From Pseudonocardia hydrocarbonoxydans (GTDB lineage: Bacteria > Actinomycetota > Actinomycetes > Mycobacteriales > Pseudonocardiaceae), in the NCBI RefSeq assembly GCF_006539565.1, contig NZ_BJNG01000016.1:239456-303455 (forward strand): 64,000 nt of DNA, written 5' to 3'. A program made the position numbers and the translations under genes. Under the pieces are notes generated by a model, which saw only the letters and a list, made by a program, of their open reading frames with translations, was not told where the DNA came from and ran no database searches. Position 1 is the stretch's first letter, and the number at the start of each line of letters is the position of its first letter. Shown here piece by piece: positions 55,723-63,998 of the stretch.

Positions 55723-55789
55723 CATGATCACCCCCAGCGGTGCAGGGCGGCCACGGTTGGCCGGATCGCACCGCGGACGACGATCACCG
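55723..55789 (-). repeat. Right 67-bp arm of inverted repeat flanking the DUF559 gene
   Basis: Reverse-complement partner of 54736-54802 (five mismatches). The hairpin arms GCGGTGC/GCACCGC and GGCCA/TGGCC are preserved exactly, and the mismatches fall outside the paired segments. It lies 58 bases upstream of the DUF559 start and 10 bases past the stop of the acyltransferase gene. Confidence 0.88.
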
Positions 55790-55799
55790 CGGGCGGGCG

Positions 55800-56603
55800 T
55801 CAGGCCGGGGGGCGTTCGTCCGCCACCGCCGCGGGCGGGCCGGGGAGGGCGGGGGCGGAGGCCGGGTCGTGGGGCACGGCGGGGGGCTGCTCGCCGCGGA
55901 TGCCGGCCAGCAGCGCGGTCACGTCGGCCATGATCGCGCCGGTGACGCCGTCGAGCGCGGTGCGGGTGCGGGGGCCGCCGAGCCACGGCGTCAGGTCGAC
56001 GGGCGGGCCCGCGACGATCGTGACCCGCCGGCGCGGGAAGAACAGGCGGGGGCGGTTCGTGCCGGGCGGCAGGACGTCCTGGGTGCCCCAGTTGGCGACC
56101 GGGATGACCGGCGCGCCGGTGACCAGGGCGATCCGGCCGATGCCGTTCTTGGCTCGCATCGGCCAGCCGTCGGGGTCGGCGGTGTAGGTGGCCTCCGGGT
56201 AGAACGCCACGATCTCGCCGCGCTGCACGGCCGCGATCGCCTCGCGGTAGGCGTCACCGGCCCGGGCGGAGGACCGGTACACCGGGATGTGGCCGCCCTT
56301 GCCCAGCACCGACCGGACGACCGGCACGTCCCAGAGCTCGGACTTGGCCAGGAACCGGGGCATCCGCCCGTGCGAGATCGTGAACGCGACGTCGAAGATC
56401 GGGTCGGCGAAGGAGACGTGGTTGAGCGCCAGCAGGGCGCCGCCGGTGCGCGGGATGTGCTCGCCGCCGCTCCACCCGATCCGCGTCCCGAACATCGTGA
56501 ACGGCCACAGCATCCAGATCGCGAAGCCGAACCAGAAGCCCGACGTGCTCCACCGGCGCGTGACGGTGAGTCGCAGCTTCTGCCACGTCGACAGCGGCCT
56601 CAT
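55800..56603 (-). CDS. PlsC-like 1-acylglycerol-phosphate acyltransferase
   Basis: A 267-residue acyltransferase. The catalytic NHVSFAD (His62, Asp67) is followed by a positively charged PVYRSSARAGD segment and FYPEATY, a variant of the FPEGTRS motif. One hydrophobic segment near residues 23-38 would anchor it in the membrane. It adds an acyl chain to lysophosphatidate or a similar acceptor. ATG 56603 follows a strong GGAGGAGG; the ORF continuing to 56873 lacks family support. Divergent from the next hydrolase. Confidence 0.85.
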   Translation of the reverse strand: MRPLSTWQKLRLTVTRRWSTSGFWFGFAIWMLWPFTMFGTRIGWSGGEHIPRTGGALLALNHVSFADPIFDVAFTISHGRMPRFLAKSELWDVPVVRSVLGKGGHIPVYRSSARAGDAYREAIAAVQRGEIVAFYPEATYTADPDGWPMRAKNGIGRIALVTGAPVIPVANWGTQDVLPPGTNRPRLFFPRRRVTIVAGPPVDLTPWLGGPRTRTALDGVTGAIMADVTALLAGIRGEQPPAVPHDPASAPALPGPPAAVADERPPA

Positions 56604-56776
56604 CGATCCTCCTCCTGTACCCGGGCAGCGATCATGTCCCGACAACGTCCCCGGCGACCACGGTGAAGCTACGCAACCGCTGTGACCTACGTCCCAGCGG
56701 TCATCCGGCGACGCGCCCGCGACGGAATGTCCGGCGACACTGGTTTCCGCCCCGTCCCGTCGCCCGTGAGGTGGTC

Positions 56777-57484
56777 GTGCCCGACAAGTCCGGTCTGCCC
56801 CGTCTGGAGCCCGTCGGACGGGAGCAGGACAGGCCGTCCGCGCTGGTCCTGGTCCTGCACGGCGGCCGCGCACACAGCCGCGAGAGCGGAGAGCCCAAGC
56901 GGCTCACCTACCGCCGGATGGTGCCGTTCGCCCGCGCGCTGAGCCGCCGCGGGCCCGCGGTGTACCTGTTGCGCTACCGCTTCCGGGGCTGGAACGCCCC
57001 GGCCAGGGACGCCCTGCGCGACGCCCAGTGGGCGCTCGGCGAGCTCGCCGAGCGGTTCCCGGGGGTGCCGGTGGTGCTGGTCGGTCACTCGATGGGCGGA
57101 CGCGCCGCGCTCGGGGCCGCCGGGGCGTCCAACGTGGTCGCGGTGTGCGCGCTGGCCCCCTGGCTCGACGGCTCGGACCCCGTCGTCCAGCTCGACGGCC
57201 GCACCGTGCTGATCGCCCACGGCGACCGCGAGCGCTGGACCGACCCCGGCGAGTCCTACCGCTTCGCCGTGCGCGCCAAGGAGCGCGGGGTGGCCGTGTG
57301 CCGCTTCGACGTGCCGGGGGCGGGTCACTTCATGCTCACCCGCATCGGGGTGTGGAACGCACTGGTCCGCCGGTTCGCGCTCGGCGTCCTGGGCATCGAA
57401 CCCGTGGACCCGGTGATTGCGAATGCTCTGCACCAACCCACCCCGAGCGGCCTGCGGGCCGTACTTCATGGAGCCCACACATGA
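56777..57484 (+). CDS. Alpha/beta hydrolase
   Basis: A 235-residue cytoplasmic hydrolase. The nucleophile elbow is VGHSMGGRAAL with Ser105, the oxyanion strand LVLVLHGGRA, and the C-terminal His lies in VPGAGHFMLTRIG. GTG 56777 is chosen because GAGG sits five bases before it; longer readings have no family resemblance. It is coupled to the FAD oxidoreductase by ATGA and is probably the first gene of the lipid cluster. Substrate unknown, possibly a lipid ester. Confidence 0.82.
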   Translation: MPDKSGLPRLEPVGREQDRPSALVLVLHGGRAHSRESGEPKRLTYRRMVPFARALSRRGPAVYLLRYRFRGWNAPARDALRDAQWALGELAERFPGVPVVLVGHSMGGRAALGAAGASNVVAVCALAPWLDGSDPVVQLDGRTVLIAHGDRERWTDPGESYRFAVRAKERGVAVCRFDVPGAGHFMLTRIGVWNALVRRFALGVLGIEPVDPVIANALHQPTPSGLRAVLHGAHT

Positions 57485-58734
57485 GCCCGACCGCAGCCGT
57501 CGTCGGGTCCGGCGTCGCCGGGCTCACGGCCGCCTACCTGCTGCAGCGCCGTTTCGACGTCACGCTGTTCGAGGCCGACGGGCGCCTGGGCGGGCACGCG
57601 CACACCCACGAGCTCGCCACCCGCGACGGCGGCACCGCCTTCGTCGACTCCGGGTTCATCGTGCACAACGAGCGCACCTACCCGAACCTGCTGCGGTTGT
57701 TCGCCGAGCTCGGCGTGGCCACCCAGGAGTCCGACATGTCGATGTCGGTGCGCTGCGAGGGCTGCGGCCTGGAGTACGCGGGGGCGCGCAGGCTGGGCGG
57801 TCTGTTCCCGCAGGCGTCCAACGTGGCGCGGCCGCAGTACCTGCGGATGCTGGGCGAGGTCGTCCGGTTCCACCGGCACGCCCGCCGGGTGCTGGCCGAC
57901 GAGCGCGCGGGCGACGTCACCCTGGGCGCGTTCCTGGCGATCGGCGGCTACTCGCGCTACTTCGTCGAGCACTTCATGCTGCCGGTGGTGAGCGCGGTCT
58001 GGTCGGCGGGCGAGACGGTGTCGATGGCGTACCCGGCGCGCTACCTGTTCACCTTCCTCGACCACCACGGGCTGCTCTCCATCGGCGGCTCGCCGCAGTG
58101 GCGCACCGTCACCGGCGGGTCCCGGTCCTATGTGGAGAGGGTGGTCAAGGAGCTGTCGGCGGTGCACGTCTCCACACCGGTGCGGGCCGTGCGGCGGGTC
58201 GGCGGGGGCGTCGAGATCACCGCCGACGGCACTCAGCGCTTCGACAAGGTCGTCGTCGCCACCCACCCCGACCAGGCGCTGGCCCTGCTCCCCGAGGCCA
58301 CCGACGACGAGCGCGACGTGCTGGGCGCCTTCGCCTACTCGGCGAACACCACCCAGCTCCACCACGACACCTCCGTGCTGCCCAGCACCGCGGGCGCCCG
58401 GGCGTCGTGGAACTACCTCAAGCCCTCCTGTTCCAGCCGCGACGCGCCCGTGCTGGTGTCCTACGACATGAACCGGCTGCAGCGCCTGGCCGAGCCCGAC
58501 GACTACGTGGTCACGCTCAACGGCACCGACCGCGTCGACCAGGACTCGGTCGTCGCGACGATGCACTACGAGCACCCGATCTACACCCCGGAGTCGGTGG
58601 CCGCGCAGCGCCGCCTGCCGGCCCTCAACGACGGCACGGTCGCGTTCGCCGGCGCCTACCACGGCTGGGGCTTCCACGAGGACGGCTGCGCGGCCGGGGT
58701 GCGGGCCGCGGCGAGCCTGGGAGCCGGCTGGTGA
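57481..58734 (+). CDS. FAD-dependent amine-oxidase-like oxidoreductase (Rv0449c-like)
   Basis: A 417-residue flavoprotein: FAD motif VVGSGVAGLTAAYLL, FEADGRLGGHAHTHE, and the C-terminal AFAGAYHGWGFHEDGCAAGV. Members of this group are found next to DUF1365 and CFA-synthase genes in mycobacteria (Rv0449c) and proteobacteria and are thought to act on fatty-acyl chains of phospholipids. It overlaps both neighbours (ATGA upstream, GTGA downstream). Exact reaction, saturation or oxidation of the modified chain, is not established for this copy. Confidence 0.85.
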   Translation: MSPTAAVVGSGVAGLTAAYLLQRRFDVTLFEADGRLGGHAHTHELATRDGGTAFVDSGFIVHNERTYPNLLRLFAELGVATQESDMSMSVRCEGCGLEYAGARRLGGLFPQASNVARPQYLRMLGEVVRFHRHARRVLADERAGDVTLGAFLAIGGYSRYFVEHFMLPVVSAVWSAGETVSMAYPARYLFTFLDHHGLLSIGGSPQWRTVTGGSRSYVERVVKELSAVHVSTPVRAVRRVGGGVEITADGTQRFDKVVVATHPDQALALLPEATDDERDVLGAFAYSANTTQLHHDTSVLPSTAGARASWNYLKPSCSSRDAPVLVSYDMNRLQRLAEPDDYVVTLNGTDRVDQDSVVATMHYEHPIYTPESVAAQRRLPALNDGTVAFAGAYHGWGFHEDGCAAGVRAAASLGAGW

Positions 58735-59495
58735 CCTCGTCGCAGCGGGAGATCGTCCGGACGCCCGTGGCCGTGCCCTCACTCTACGACGCGCGGGTCC
58801 GCCACGTGCGCCGCAGGGCCATGGACCGCAGCTTCGGCCACGCCGTCTACCTGTGGCTCGTCGACCTCGACGCCCTGCCCCAGCTGCCCCGGCCGCTGCG
58901 CCCGTTCGCGCGCTTCGAGGCGCGCGACCACCTCGGCGACCCGGCGCGGACGATCCGCCAGAACCTCGACGCGTGGCTGGCGACCCGCGGCGTCGACCTC
59001 GCCGGTGGGCAGGTCCTCATGCTCGCCAACGCCCGCGTGCTCGGCTACGTCTTCAACCCGATCACCGTGTACTGGTGCCACCGCCCCGACGGCACTCTGG
59101 AGTGCGTCGTCGCGGAGGTCCACAACACCTACGGCGAGCGGCACTGCTACCTGCTGCGCACCGACGACGCCGGCCGCGCCGAGACCGGCAAGGACTTCTA
59201 CGTCTCACCGTTCCTCACCGTCGAGGGCACCTACCGGATGACGCTGCCGGTGCCCGGCGAGCGCCTGTCGGTCACCGTGACCCTGCGGCAGGACGACACC
59301 ACGGCCCTGACGGCCACCGTCACCGGCCGCAGGCGGCCGGCCACCCCCGCCGCACTGGTCGGGATGCTGCTGCGGCGCCCGCTCATGACCCACCGCACGT
59401 CGGCGCTGATCCGCCGCCACGGCATCACGCTGTGGCTCAGACGCCTGCCCGTGATCCGCCGGCCGAAACACACACCTCAGGAGGGCGTCCAGTGA
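58731..59495 (+). CDS. DUF1365 protein
   Basis: A 254-residue DUF1365 family protein: SLYDARVRHVRRRAMDRSFGHAVYLWLVDLD at the start, VLGYVFNPITVYWCHR in the middle, EVHNTYGERHCYLL and the KDFYVSPFLTVEGTY segment. It has no known enzymatic role but co-occurs with CFA-type methyltransferases (Rv0448c in M. tuberculosis). GTG 58731 and stop overlap the neighbours by four bases each, which points to one polycistronic message. Confidence 0.88.
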   Translation: MTSSQREIVRTPVAVPSLYDARVRHVRRRAMDRSFGHAVYLWLVDLDALPQLPRPLRPFARFEARDHLGDPARTIRQNLDAWLATRGVDLAGGQVLMLANARVLGYVFNPITVYWCHRPDGTLECVVAEVHNTYGERHCYLLRTDDAGRAETGKDFYVSPFLTVEGTYRMTLPVPGERLSVTVTLRQDDTTALTATVTGRRRPATPAALVGMLLRRPLMTHRTSALIRRHGITLWLRRLPVIRRPKHTPQEGVQ

Positions 59496-60775
59496 GCACC
59501 GAACCCGTCAGTCCGGCGCCCGTGCGGCGCTCCAACAACCACCTCGTCCCCCGGCCGAACGAGGGGGTGTGGCCGGGCCTGGCCACGCCGCCGCGGGCAC
59601 CCGGCAAGGCGCGGATCGCCGAGGCGCTGTTCCGGCGCGCGGTGAGGCCGCTGCCGGTGCGGGTGGTGTTCCCCGGTGGCGAGCGGATCGGCGCGGGCGG
59701 ACCGGACGCCCCCGTCATGCGGATCGTCCGCCCGGAGGCGTTCTTCCACCGGCTCGGCGCGAACTCCAAGATCGGGTTCGGCGAGGCGTACATGGTGGGC
59801 GACTGGACCACCACCGACCTGGCCGACCTGCTCACCCCGTTCGCCGCGAAGCTGTCGACGCTGATCCCGCCCACGCTGCAGCGCATCGGGCGGCGCTTCG
59901 CCGAGGCCCGCCAGCCGAGCGAGGAGGTCAACACCGTCGAGGGGTCGCGGGAGAACATCCAGCGCCACTACGACCTGTCCAACGACCTGTTCGCCACCTT
60001 CCTGGACGAGACGATGTCCTACTCGGCGGGTTGGTTCGCCGAGGGCAGCGACGACCTCGTGCTCGCCCAGGAGCGCAAGATCGACGGCATCCTGGACATG
60101 GCGGGCGTCGGGCCGGACAGCCACGTGCTGGAGATCGGCACCGGCTGGGGCGGGCTCGCCACCCGGGCCGCGCAGCGCGGCGCCCGCGTCACCACGCTGA
60201 CGATCTCCGCCGAGCAGGCGCGCCTGGCCGAGGAGCGGCTGAGCGCGGCCGGGGTCGCCGACCGCGTCCAGGTGCTGCTGCGCGACTACCGCGAGGCCCA
60301 GGGCAGCTACGACGCCGTCGTCAGCGTCGAGATGATCGAGGCCGTCGGCGTCGCCTACTGGCCGACGTACTTCGCCGCGCTCGACCGTCTCCTCAAGCCC
60401 GGCGGCAAGGTCGGGCTGCAGGCGATCACGATGCCGCACGACCGCCTGATGGTCTCCAAGAACGACTACACCTGGATCTCGAAGTACATCTTCCCCGGCG
60501 GGGTGATCCCGTCGGTCGAGGCGATCGAGCAGAACCTGCGCGACCACACCGGCCTGCGCATCGCCGAGCGCCGCAGCCTCGGCCCCGACTACGCACGCAC
60601 GCTCGCCCACTGGGGCGAGAGGTTCCGCGCCCGCTGGGAGACCGTCGCCGGCCTCGGCTTCGACGAGACGTTCCGCCGCATGTGGGAGTTCTACCTCGCC
60701 TACTGCGAGGCCGGTTTCCGCGTCGGCTACCTCGACGTCCACCAGCTCTCGCTGCAGCACCGCCGCCCGTACTGA
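59492..60775 (+). CDS. ufaA1: CFA-synthase-like fatty-acyl methyltransferase (UfaA1-like)
   Basis: A 427-residue SAM-dependent methyltransferase of the cyclopropane/unsaturated fatty-acyl-phospholipid synthase family. Segments are IQRHYDLSNDLFATFLDETMSYSAGWF, the SAM motif VLEIGTGWGGLATRAA, VSVEMIEAVG and FPGGVIPSVEAI. Length and position correspond to UfaA1 (Rv0447c). UfaA1-type enzymes methylate oleoyl chains to make 10-methyl(ene)stearate. CAGGAGGG precedes GTG 59492. The paralogue directly downstream is only moderately alike. Confidence 0.88.
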   Translation: MSTEPVSPAPVRRSNNHLVPRPNEGVWPGLATPPRAPGKARIAEALFRRAVRPLPVRVVFPGGERIGAGGPDAPVMRIVRPEAFFHRLGANSKIGFGEAYMVGDWTTTDLADLLTPFAAKLSTLIPPTLQRIGRRFAEARQPSEEVNTVEGSRENIQRHYDLSNDLFATFLDETMSYSAGWFAEGSDDLVLAQERKIDGILDMAGVGPDSHVLEIGTGWGGLATRAAQRGARVTTLTISAEQARLAEERLSAAGVADRVQVLLRDYREAQGSYDAVVSVEMIEAVGVAYWPTYFAALDRLLKPGGKVGLQAITMPHDRLMVSKNDYTWISKYIFPGGVIPSVEAIEQNLRDHTGLRIAERRSLGPDYARTLAHWGERFRARWETVAGLGFDETFRRMWEFYLAYCEAGFRVGYLDVHQLSLQHRRPY

Positions 60776-60790
60776 CTCCTGGAGACCACC

Positions 60791-62170
60791 GTGCCCACCC
60801 CTGTCGCCCCGCAGCTCGCCGGGCTCGTCGAGCGCCTGATCGGCGCGCCGCTGCCCATCCGCCTGCGGGCCTGGGACGGCTCCGAGGCCGGCGCCCCGGA
60901 CGGCCCCGTCGCGATCATCCGGCACCGCCGGGCGCTGCGGCGCCTGCTGTGGAACCCGGGCGAGCTGGGGCTGGCGCGCGCGTTCGTCGCCGGGGAGCTC
61001 GACGTCGAGGGCGACGTCGCCGAGGGACTGTCCCGCTTCTGGAAGCTCGCCCGCGCCCAGAACCTCGGGGCGCTGCGCCTGAGCACCGCCGACAAGGTCG
61101 ACGCCGCGAAGCTGGCCGCCCGCCTGGGCATCCTGGGCCCGCGCCCGAAGCCCCCGGCGTCGGAGGCCCGGCTCGACGGCCGGCTGCACAGCCGCCGCCG
61201 CGACCGCGCCGCCATCGCGCACCACTACGACCTGTCCAACGACTTCTACGAGTTCCTGCTCGACCCGCAGATGGCCTACTCCTGCGGCTACTGGACCCGC
61301 GAGACGAGCCCGTCCTACGGGCTGCAGCAGGCCCAGACCGACAAGCTCGACCTGATCTGCCGCAAGCTCGGCCTGAAGCCCGGGATGCGCCTGCTCGACG
61401 TCGGGTGCGGGTGGGCCTCGCTGCTGATCCACGCGGCCGAGAACTACGGGGTCACCGCCGTCGGGGTCACGCTGTCGGCGCAGCAGCGCGCGTTCGGGAT
61501 GGCCCGGGTCGCGGAGCTGGGGCTGGCCGACCGGGTCGAGATCCGGTTGCAGGACTACCGGGAGATCCCCGACCAGCCCTTCGACGCGATCAGCTCGATC
61601 GAGATGGGCGAGCACGTCGGCCAGGACAACTACCCGGTCTACGCCGCCCAGCTGCACAAGCTGCTGCTCCCCCACGGCCGGCTGCTGCTGCAGCAGATGT
61701 CGCGCGGCGCGGCCGGGGCCAACACCGCACCGGGCGGCGGGGCGTTCATGGAGGCCTACGTCGCCCCGGACATGTACATGCGCCCGCTCGGCGAGACGCT
61801 GAACTTCCTGGAGGCCGCGGGCCTGGAGGTCGTCGACGTCCACTCCCTGCGCGAGCACTACGTCTGGACCGTGCGGCCGTGGCTGGACACGTTGCAGGAC
61901 AACAGGGCCGAGGCGGTCCGGCTCGTCGGCGAGGAGCAGTTCCGGGTCTGGCTGCTCTACCTCGCGGGCGCCGCGCTCGCCTTCGAGGAGAACCGGATGG
62001 GCGTGCACCAGATGCTCATGGTCCGCCCCGACGCCGAGGGCCGGTCCGGCCTGCCGCGCGGCCGGACCTCGACGCTGGGCCGCGACCCCGAGCTCGATCA
62101 CGTCTCGATGACGAACGGCAGCGCGGGCAACGGCTCGGCGCGCGCGGTCACGGCCGACCCGACACGATGA
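60791..62170 (+). CDS. Second CFA-synthase-like fatty-acyl methyltransferase
   Basis: A 459-residue paralogue: IAHHYDLSNDFYEFLLDPQMAYSCGYW, SAM motif LLDVGCGWASLLIHAA, SSIEMGEHVGQ and a C-terminal Gly/Ser/Asn-rich tail. The N-terminal 130-residue non-catalytic lipid-binding-like domain is well formed. Having two different CFA-type enzymes in one operon suggests two distinct modifications or sequential steps. GTG 60791 has GGAG eight bases upstream. It ends four bases before the DUF1295 gene. Confidence 0.9.
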   Translation: MPTPVAPQLAGLVERLIGAPLPIRLRAWDGSEAGAPDGPVAIIRHRRALRRLLWNPGELGLARAFVAGELDVEGDVAEGLSRFWKLARAQNLGALRLSTADKVDAAKLAARLGILGPRPKPPASEARLDGRLHSRRRDRAAIAHHYDLSNDFYEFLLDPQMAYSCGYWTRETSPSYGLQQAQTDKLDLICRKLGLKPGMRLLDVGCGWASLLIHAAENYGVTAVGVTLSAQQRAFGMARVAELGLADRVEIRLQDYREIPDQPFDAISSIEMGEHVGQDNYPVYAAQLHKLLLPHGRLLLQQMSRGAAGANTAPGGGAFMEAYVAPDMYMRPLGETLNFLEAAGLEVVDVHSLREHYVWTVRPWLDTLQDNRAEAVRLVGEEQFRVWLLYLAGAALAFEENRMGVHQMLMVRPDAEGRSGLPRGRTSTLGRDPELDHVSMTNGSAGNGSARAVTADPTR

Positions 62171-62174
62171 GCGC

Positions 62175-62999
62175 ATGAGCGACTACCCCTGGGGCGCGGC
62201 GCTGACCAACCTGTGGGTCAGCGCCGTCGTCGTGCTCGCGCTGTTCGCCGCCTCGCTGTTCGTGGCCGTGCGCGTGCGCGGCAACCGCCACGACGGCATC
62301 GACGTGGTGTGGGGCGCCGGGTTCGGGATCGTCGCGATCACCTCGCTGATCCTGTCGGTCGGCGAGGGCGACCTGTGGCGCCAGCTGCTGATCACGGCCC
62401 TGACCTGCATCTGGGGCTTCCGGCTGGCCTGGCACATCGAGCGGCGCAACCGGGGCAAGGACGAGGACCAGCGCTACGTCGAGATCATGGAGCGCGCCAG
62501 GGGCAACCCGCTGCTGCACATCGTCCGCAAGGTCTACCTGCCGCAGGCGGTGATCATGTGGGTGGTGTCGTTGCCGGTGCAGCTGGGCCAGTACGGCTAC
62601 GCCTCCGGCGCCCTGGCCGTCACCGTCACGGTGCTGGGTGTGCTGTCGTGGGCGGTCGGCTTCTTCTTCGAGACCGTCGGCGACGCCCAGCTGGCCGCGT
62701 TCAAGGCCGACCCGGCCAACAAGGGCCAGGTCATGGACCAGGGCCTGTGGCGCTACACGCGCCACCCCAACTACTTCGGCGACGCCGCCGTCTGGTGGGG
62801 CCTCACCCTGCTCGCCCTGCACCACCCGGCGGGGTTGATCGGGCTGGTCAGCGCCGCCCTGATGACGTGGCTGCTGGCCAAGGGCACCGGCGCCAAGCTG
62901 CTGGAGTCGACGATCGGCAACCGGCGCCCCGGCTACGTCGAGTACGTGAAGCGGACCAGCGGGTTCTTCCCGCTGCCCCCCAAGAAGACGGTGACCTGA
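62175..62999 (+). CDS. DUF1295 membrane protein (steroid-reductase-like fold, Rv0446c-like)
   Basis: A 274-residue polytopic membrane protein with about six helices. The C-terminal part has the signature LWRYTRHPNYFGDAAVWWGL, shared with isoprenylcysteine methyltransferase/3-oxo-5-alpha-steroid reductase-like proteins. RNRGKDEDQRYVEIMERARGN is the usual soluble loop. DUF1295 genes close the FAD-oxidase/DUF1365/CFA block in mycobacteria (Rv0446c). It may reduce the methylene intermediate, as an inference. Confidence 0.85.
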   Translation: MSDYPWGAALTNLWVSAVVVLALFAASLFVAVRVRGNRHDGIDVVWGAGFGIVAITSLILSVGEGDLWRQLLITALTCIWGFRLAWHIERRNRGKDEDQRYVEIMERARGNPLLHIVRKVYLPQAVIMWVVSLPVQLGQYGYASGALAVTVTVLGVLSWAVGFFFETVGDAQLAAFKADPANKGQVMDQGLWRYTRHPNYFGDAAVWWGLTLLALHHPAGLIGLVSAALMTWLLAKGTGAKLLESTIGNRRPGYVEYVKRTSGFFPLPPKKTVT

Positions 63000-63075
63000 G
63001 GTAGGGGCTCCTGAACCGTCCGCGCCGCTGCTGCGAAACACCGAGCAACATCCCGATCCGTGAGAGTGAGCGTTC

Positions 63076-63543
63076 ATGAACACCGGTGACCAGGTCAGCG
63101 ACTTCGAGCTGAAGGACGAGACGGGCACCCCGCGCCGCCTGTCCAGCCTGCTGGAGAACGGGCCCGTCGTGCTGTTCTTCTACCCGATCGCCTCCAGCGG
63201 CGGCTGCACGCAGGAGGCCTGCCACTTCCGCGACCTGGCCGCCGAGTTCGCCGCTCTGGGCGCGCAGCCGGTCGGGATCAGCGGCGACGGCGTCACGGCG
63301 CAGAGCACCTTCGCCTCGGCCCACTCCCTGGGCTACCCGCTGCTGTCGGACACCGGCAAGAAGGTGGCCAAGGAACTGGGCGCCAAGCGGTGGTGGCTGC
63401 CCGGCGGGCTGCAGACCAAGCGCATGACCTTCGTCATCGGGCAGGACCGCCGGATCATCGAGGTCATCGCGAGCGAGACCAAGTTCGACATGCACGCCGA
63501 CGACGCGCTGGCCGCGCTGAAGAAGCACCAGGCGGCTGCGTGA
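63076..63543 (+). CDS. PrxQ/BCP-type peroxiredoxin
   Basis: A 155-residue atypical two-cysteine peroxiredoxin. The peroxidatic Cys44 and resolving Cys49 lie in SGGCTQEACHFRD (PrxQ spacing of four residues between them); an N-terminal GDQVSDFELKDETG and FYPIASSGG variant of the usual YPxxxTPG loop precede. It reduces lipid hydroperoxides with thioredoxin or mycoredoxin as donor. Its place at the end of the lipid-modification cluster fits protection of modified or unsaturated chains. It overlaps the next gene by GTGA. Confidence 0.88.
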   Translation: MNTGDQVSDFELKDETGTPRRLSSLLENGPVVLFFYPIASSGGCTQEACHFRDLAAEFAALGAQPVGISGDGVTAQSTFASAHSLGYPLLSDTGKKVAKELGAKRWWLPGGLQTKRMTFVIGQDRRIIEVIASETKFDMHADDALAALKKHQAAA

Positions 63544-63998
63544 ACGACGACCACGCCGTCATCGACGGCCGGACGGTCACCGCCTCCACGGTGGTGGCCG
63601 CCCCGCCCGCCGAGGTCTTCGCGCTGCTCGCCAACCCGCACCGCCACCACGAGTTCGACGGCTCGGGCACCGTCCGCGGCGCCACCTCCGGCCCACAGAG
63701 GCTCGCGCTGGGCGACCGGTTCGGCATGGACATGAAGATCACGTTGCCGTACCGGATCACCAACCGGGTGGTGGAGTTCGAGCAGGACCGGCTCATCGGC
63801 TGGTGCCATCCCGCGAAGGCGATCTGGCGCTACGAGCTGGAACCGGTCGACGGCGGCACCCGCATCACCGAGACCTTCGACTACGCGGGCTCGCCCGTCG
63901 CGTGGGGCATCGAGCTGTTCGGGATGCAGAAGGGCAACGCGAAGTCGATCCGCGACACGCTGCGCCGGCTCGTCACCATCTTCGGGGCGCCCGCCTAG
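63540..63998 (+). CDS. SRPBCC-family (START-like) protein
   Basis: A 152-residue helix-grip protein of the SRPBCC superfamily: VVAAPPAEVFALLANPHRHHEFDGSG, LGDRFGMDMKITLPYRITNRVVEFE and TRITETFDYAGSPVAWGIELFG. Such proteins bind hydrophobic ligands (polyketides, lipids); a catalytic role is not evident. GTG 63540 overlaps the peroxiredoxin stop. It ends two bases before the window edge and is complete. Confidence 0.8.
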   Translation: MNDDHAVIDGRTVTASTVVAAPPAEVFALLANPHRHHEFDGSGTVRGATSGPQRLALGDRFGMDMKITLPYRITNRVVEFEQDRLIGWCHPAKAIWRYELEPVDGGTRITETFDYAGSPVAWGIELFGMQKGNAKSIRDTLRRLVTIFGAPA

